The position numbers and the translations under genes are program-made. A DNA stretch of 64,000 nt from Burkholderia sp. PAMC 26561 (GTDB taxonomy: Bacteria > Pseudomonadota > Gammaproteobacteria > Burkholderiales > Burkholderiaceae): NCBI RefSeq assembly GCF_001557535.2, contig NZ_CP014307.1:1-64000 (forward strand). The letters are read 5' to 3'. Under the pieces are notes generated by a model, which did no database searches, was not told the origin of the DNA, and saw nothing but the letters and a program-made list of their open reading frames with translations. Positions 62,306 to 64,000 of the stretch are shown piece by piece (positions within the stretch are counted from its first letter, which is position 1; every line of letters begins with the position of its first letter).

Positions 62306-64000
62306 ATGACCGCAGCCAGGAAAATGACTCCAAAACCGCTCGCCGGCTTTCATCCCGCCGTTGCGAACTGGTTCAACCGGCATTTCCCCGCGCCCACCGA
62401 GGCGCAGGCCCGCGCGTGGCCGCTGCTGAAAGCCGGGCGCTCGACGCTTGTCGCTGCACCTACCGGTTCGGGCAAGACATTGACGGCGTTCCTTGCGGCG
62501 ATCGATCAGCTCGTGCATGAAAGCGTGAAGGAACCGTTGTCCGACGAGACCTCCGTGGTCTACGTCTCGCCGCTGAAGGCGCTTTCCAACGATATCCGCG
62601 TGAATCTCGAAGACCCGCTCGCCGGGATCTCGGCGGAACTGAAACGGCTCGGCCTGCCGCCGGTTGAAATTCGCGCGGCCGTGCGCACCGGCGATACCAC
62701 GCAAAAGGAACGCAACGCTGTCAGGAAGCGGCCGCCGCATATCCTCGTCACCACGCCGGAATCTCTCTACGTGCTACTGGGTTCGGATTCCGGACGCTCG
62801 ATGTTGTCGACGGTCCGCACGGTGATCATCGATGAAATCCATGCGGTCGCCGGGAACAAGCGCGGCGCGCATCTTTCGCTGAGCCTCGAGCGGCTCGATG
62901 CACTGTGCATGGAGCGGCGGCAGGAGACGCCGGTGCGGGTCGGGTTATCGGCGACACAAAAGCCGATCGAACTCGTCGCGAAGTTCCTGACGGGCAACCG
63001 GCCGTGTTCCATTGTCGATGTCGGCCACGTCCGCAAACGCGATCTCGCGCTGGAGCTGCCGCCCGTGCCGCTCGACGCCATCATGTCGAATGACGTGCGC
63101 GAGCGTGTCTACGACCGGCTCGCCGAACTTGTCGGCATGCACAGCACCACGCTCGTGTTCGTGAATACGCGCCGCATGGCCGAGCGCGTCGCGCGCCATC
63201 TCACCGAGCGCCTCGGCAAGACCGCGGTCGCCGCGCATCACGGCAGTCTTGCGAAGGAGCAGCGGCTCGATGCCGAGCAGCGCCTGAAGCGCGGCGAGTT
63301 GCAGGTGCTGATCGCGACGGCATCGCTGGAACTGGGTATCGATATTGGCGATGTCGAGCTCGTTTGCCAGCTCGGCTCGCCGGGGTCGATCGGCGGCTTT
63401 TTGCAGCGCGTCGGGCGTTCGGGGCATCAGGTCGGCGGCACGCCAAAAGGACGGCTCTTCCCCGAGTCGCGCGACGACCTGATCGAATGCGCGGCGTTGC
63501 TCGATTGCGTCGCCCGTGGCGAACTCGATGCGTTGCATATCCCGAACGCGCCGCTCGATGTCCTCGCACAGCAGATCGCCGCCGAAGTCGCGAGCCGCGA
63601 ATGGCGTGAGGACGCGTTGTTCGCGCTCGTGCGCCGCGCAATGCCGTACGCCTCGCTCGAACGTGCGCAATACGATGCGGTATTGCGGATGCTCGCCGAA
63701 GGCTACACGGGACGAACCGGCGTGCGCGGAGCTTATGTGCATCGCGATGCGGTGACGCATACGGTGCGCGGCCGGCGCGGCGGGCGCCTGACCGCTGTCA
63801 CGTCCGGCGGCGTGATTCCCGACAACGCGGACTTCGCGGTCCTGCTTGAACCGCAAGGCTTGCAGATCGGCACGGTCAACGAAGATTTCGCGGTCGAAAG
63901 TCTTGCCGGCGATGTGTTCCAGCTCGGCAACGCGTCGTACAAGATCCTGCGTGTGGAAGGCGGCCGGGTCCGCGTGGAAGACGCACATGGTCAGCCGCCG
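62306..64000 (+). CDS. lhr: Lhr-type ATP-dependent helicase (N-terminal part, runs off the window)
   Basis: The first 565 codons of a superfamily 2 helicase; the gene continues past base 64000. Walker A APTGSGKT is at residues 51-58, DEIH (VIIDEIHAV) and SAT ([11 protein letters not shown]) follow, then the second RecA domain with [34 protein letters not shown] and [12 protein letters not shown]. The spacing and the winged-helix part that follows ([17 protein letters not shown]) match Lhr-core, a DNA-repair 3'-5' helicase. An ATG at 62324 behind CCAGGAAA is an alternative start. Confidence 0.93.
   Translation, partial: MTAARKMTPKPLAGFHPAVANWFNRHFPAPTEAQARAWPLLKAGRSTLVAAPTGSGKTLTAFLAAIDQLVHESVKEPLSDETSVVYVSPLKALSNDIRVNLEDPLAGISAELKRLGLPPVEIRAAVRTGDTTQKERNAVRKRPPHILVTTPESLYVLLGSDSGRSMLSTVRTVIIDEIHAVAGNKRGAHLSLSLERLDALCMERRQETPVRVGLSATQKPIELVAKFLTGNRPCSIVDVGHVRKRDLALELPPVPLDAIMSNDVRERVYDRLAELVGMHSTTLVFVNTRRMAERVARHLTERLGKTAVAAHHGSLAKEQRLDAEQRLKRGELQVLIATASLELGIDIGDVELVCQLGSPGSIGGFLQRVGRSGHQVGGTPKGRLFPESRDDLIECAALLDCVARGELDALHIPNAPLDVLAQQIAAEVASREWREDALFALVRRAMPYASLERAQYDAVLRMLAEGYTGRTGVRGAYVHRDAVTHTVRGRRGGRLTAVTSGGVIPDNADFAVLLEPQGLQIGTVNEDFAVESLAGDVFQLGNASYKILRVEGGRVRVEDAHGQPP

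Overview
The window is high-GC, densely coded chromosomal DNA that looks like a beta-proteobacterium of the Burkholderiaceae, most like Paraburkholderia or Caballeronia. The signs are a yejABEF set, DUF4148 and DUF2945 proteins, kynureninase beside tryptophan dioxygenase, a bcsD-P-Q-A-B-Z-C cellulose operon, and a NorR/Hmp pair. The genus is inferred from gene content; there is no rRNA in the window to confirm it. I saw no tRNA, rRNA, CRISPR array, transposase or prophage gene.

Layout. 1-3.9 kb: a YejABEF-type peptide ABC importer whose binding protein is cut by the left edge. 3.9-6.8 kb: a small DUF2945 protein, an orphan GT-A-like glycosyltransferase and a stand-alone EAL protein. 7-14.5 kb: SDR and aldo-keto reductases, a MarR regulator, a LysR regulator divergent from an orphan solute-binding protein plus AstE-like amidohydrolase, an MFS exporter and a DUF1488 protein. 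14.6-17.9 kb: Pr6Pr-type membrane protein, GST, and two predicted lipoprotein enzymes (metallo-beta-lactamase fold and SAM-methyltransferase fold). 18-21.7 kb: kynA-kynU, with no kynB visible, divergent from an M20 amidohydrolase. 21.8-26.6 kb: exported MsrA, then an IorAB-like molybdenum oxidoreductase with a triheme cytochrome c. 26.8-29.3 kb: DUF305 protein with a Met-rich tail, beta-propeller protein, DUF4148 protein.

29.5-37.9 kb is a nitric-oxide and respiration block. hmp (flavohaemoglobin) is divergent from norR, and the intergenic DNA carries a sigma-54-type -24/-12 element and three GT-N7-AC NorR-type sites. Next comes a B-type (ba3-like) terminal oxidase operon with subunit IIa, CuA subunit II, subunit I and three cytochrome c genes holding seven CxxCH sites, behind an FNR/ANR-like box. 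37.9-38.3 kb holds decayed remnants of a peroxiredoxin-like gene and a LysR gene. 38.4-41.4 kb: two YceI proteins, an NmrA-type protein and an SDR lacking the catalytic Tyr/Lys.

41.4-54.5 kb is a complete cellulose synthase operon on the minus strand, with mostly overlapping or near-touching genes. Its BcsC carries an unusual Q/P/Y-rich linker of about 270 residues. 55-57.9 kb: YqaA-type membrane protein, two DGPF/YciI proteins and an ECF42-type sigma factor, ending in a palindromic tandem repeat. 57.9-62.1 kb: a predicted C4 acid-sugar (D-threonate/D-erythronate-like) catabolic cluster with DeoR regulator, PdxA2-like dehydrogenase, DUF1537 kinase and KdgT-type permease, preceded by a 30-bp imperfect direct repeat that may be its operator. 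The right edge cuts an Lhr-type helicase.
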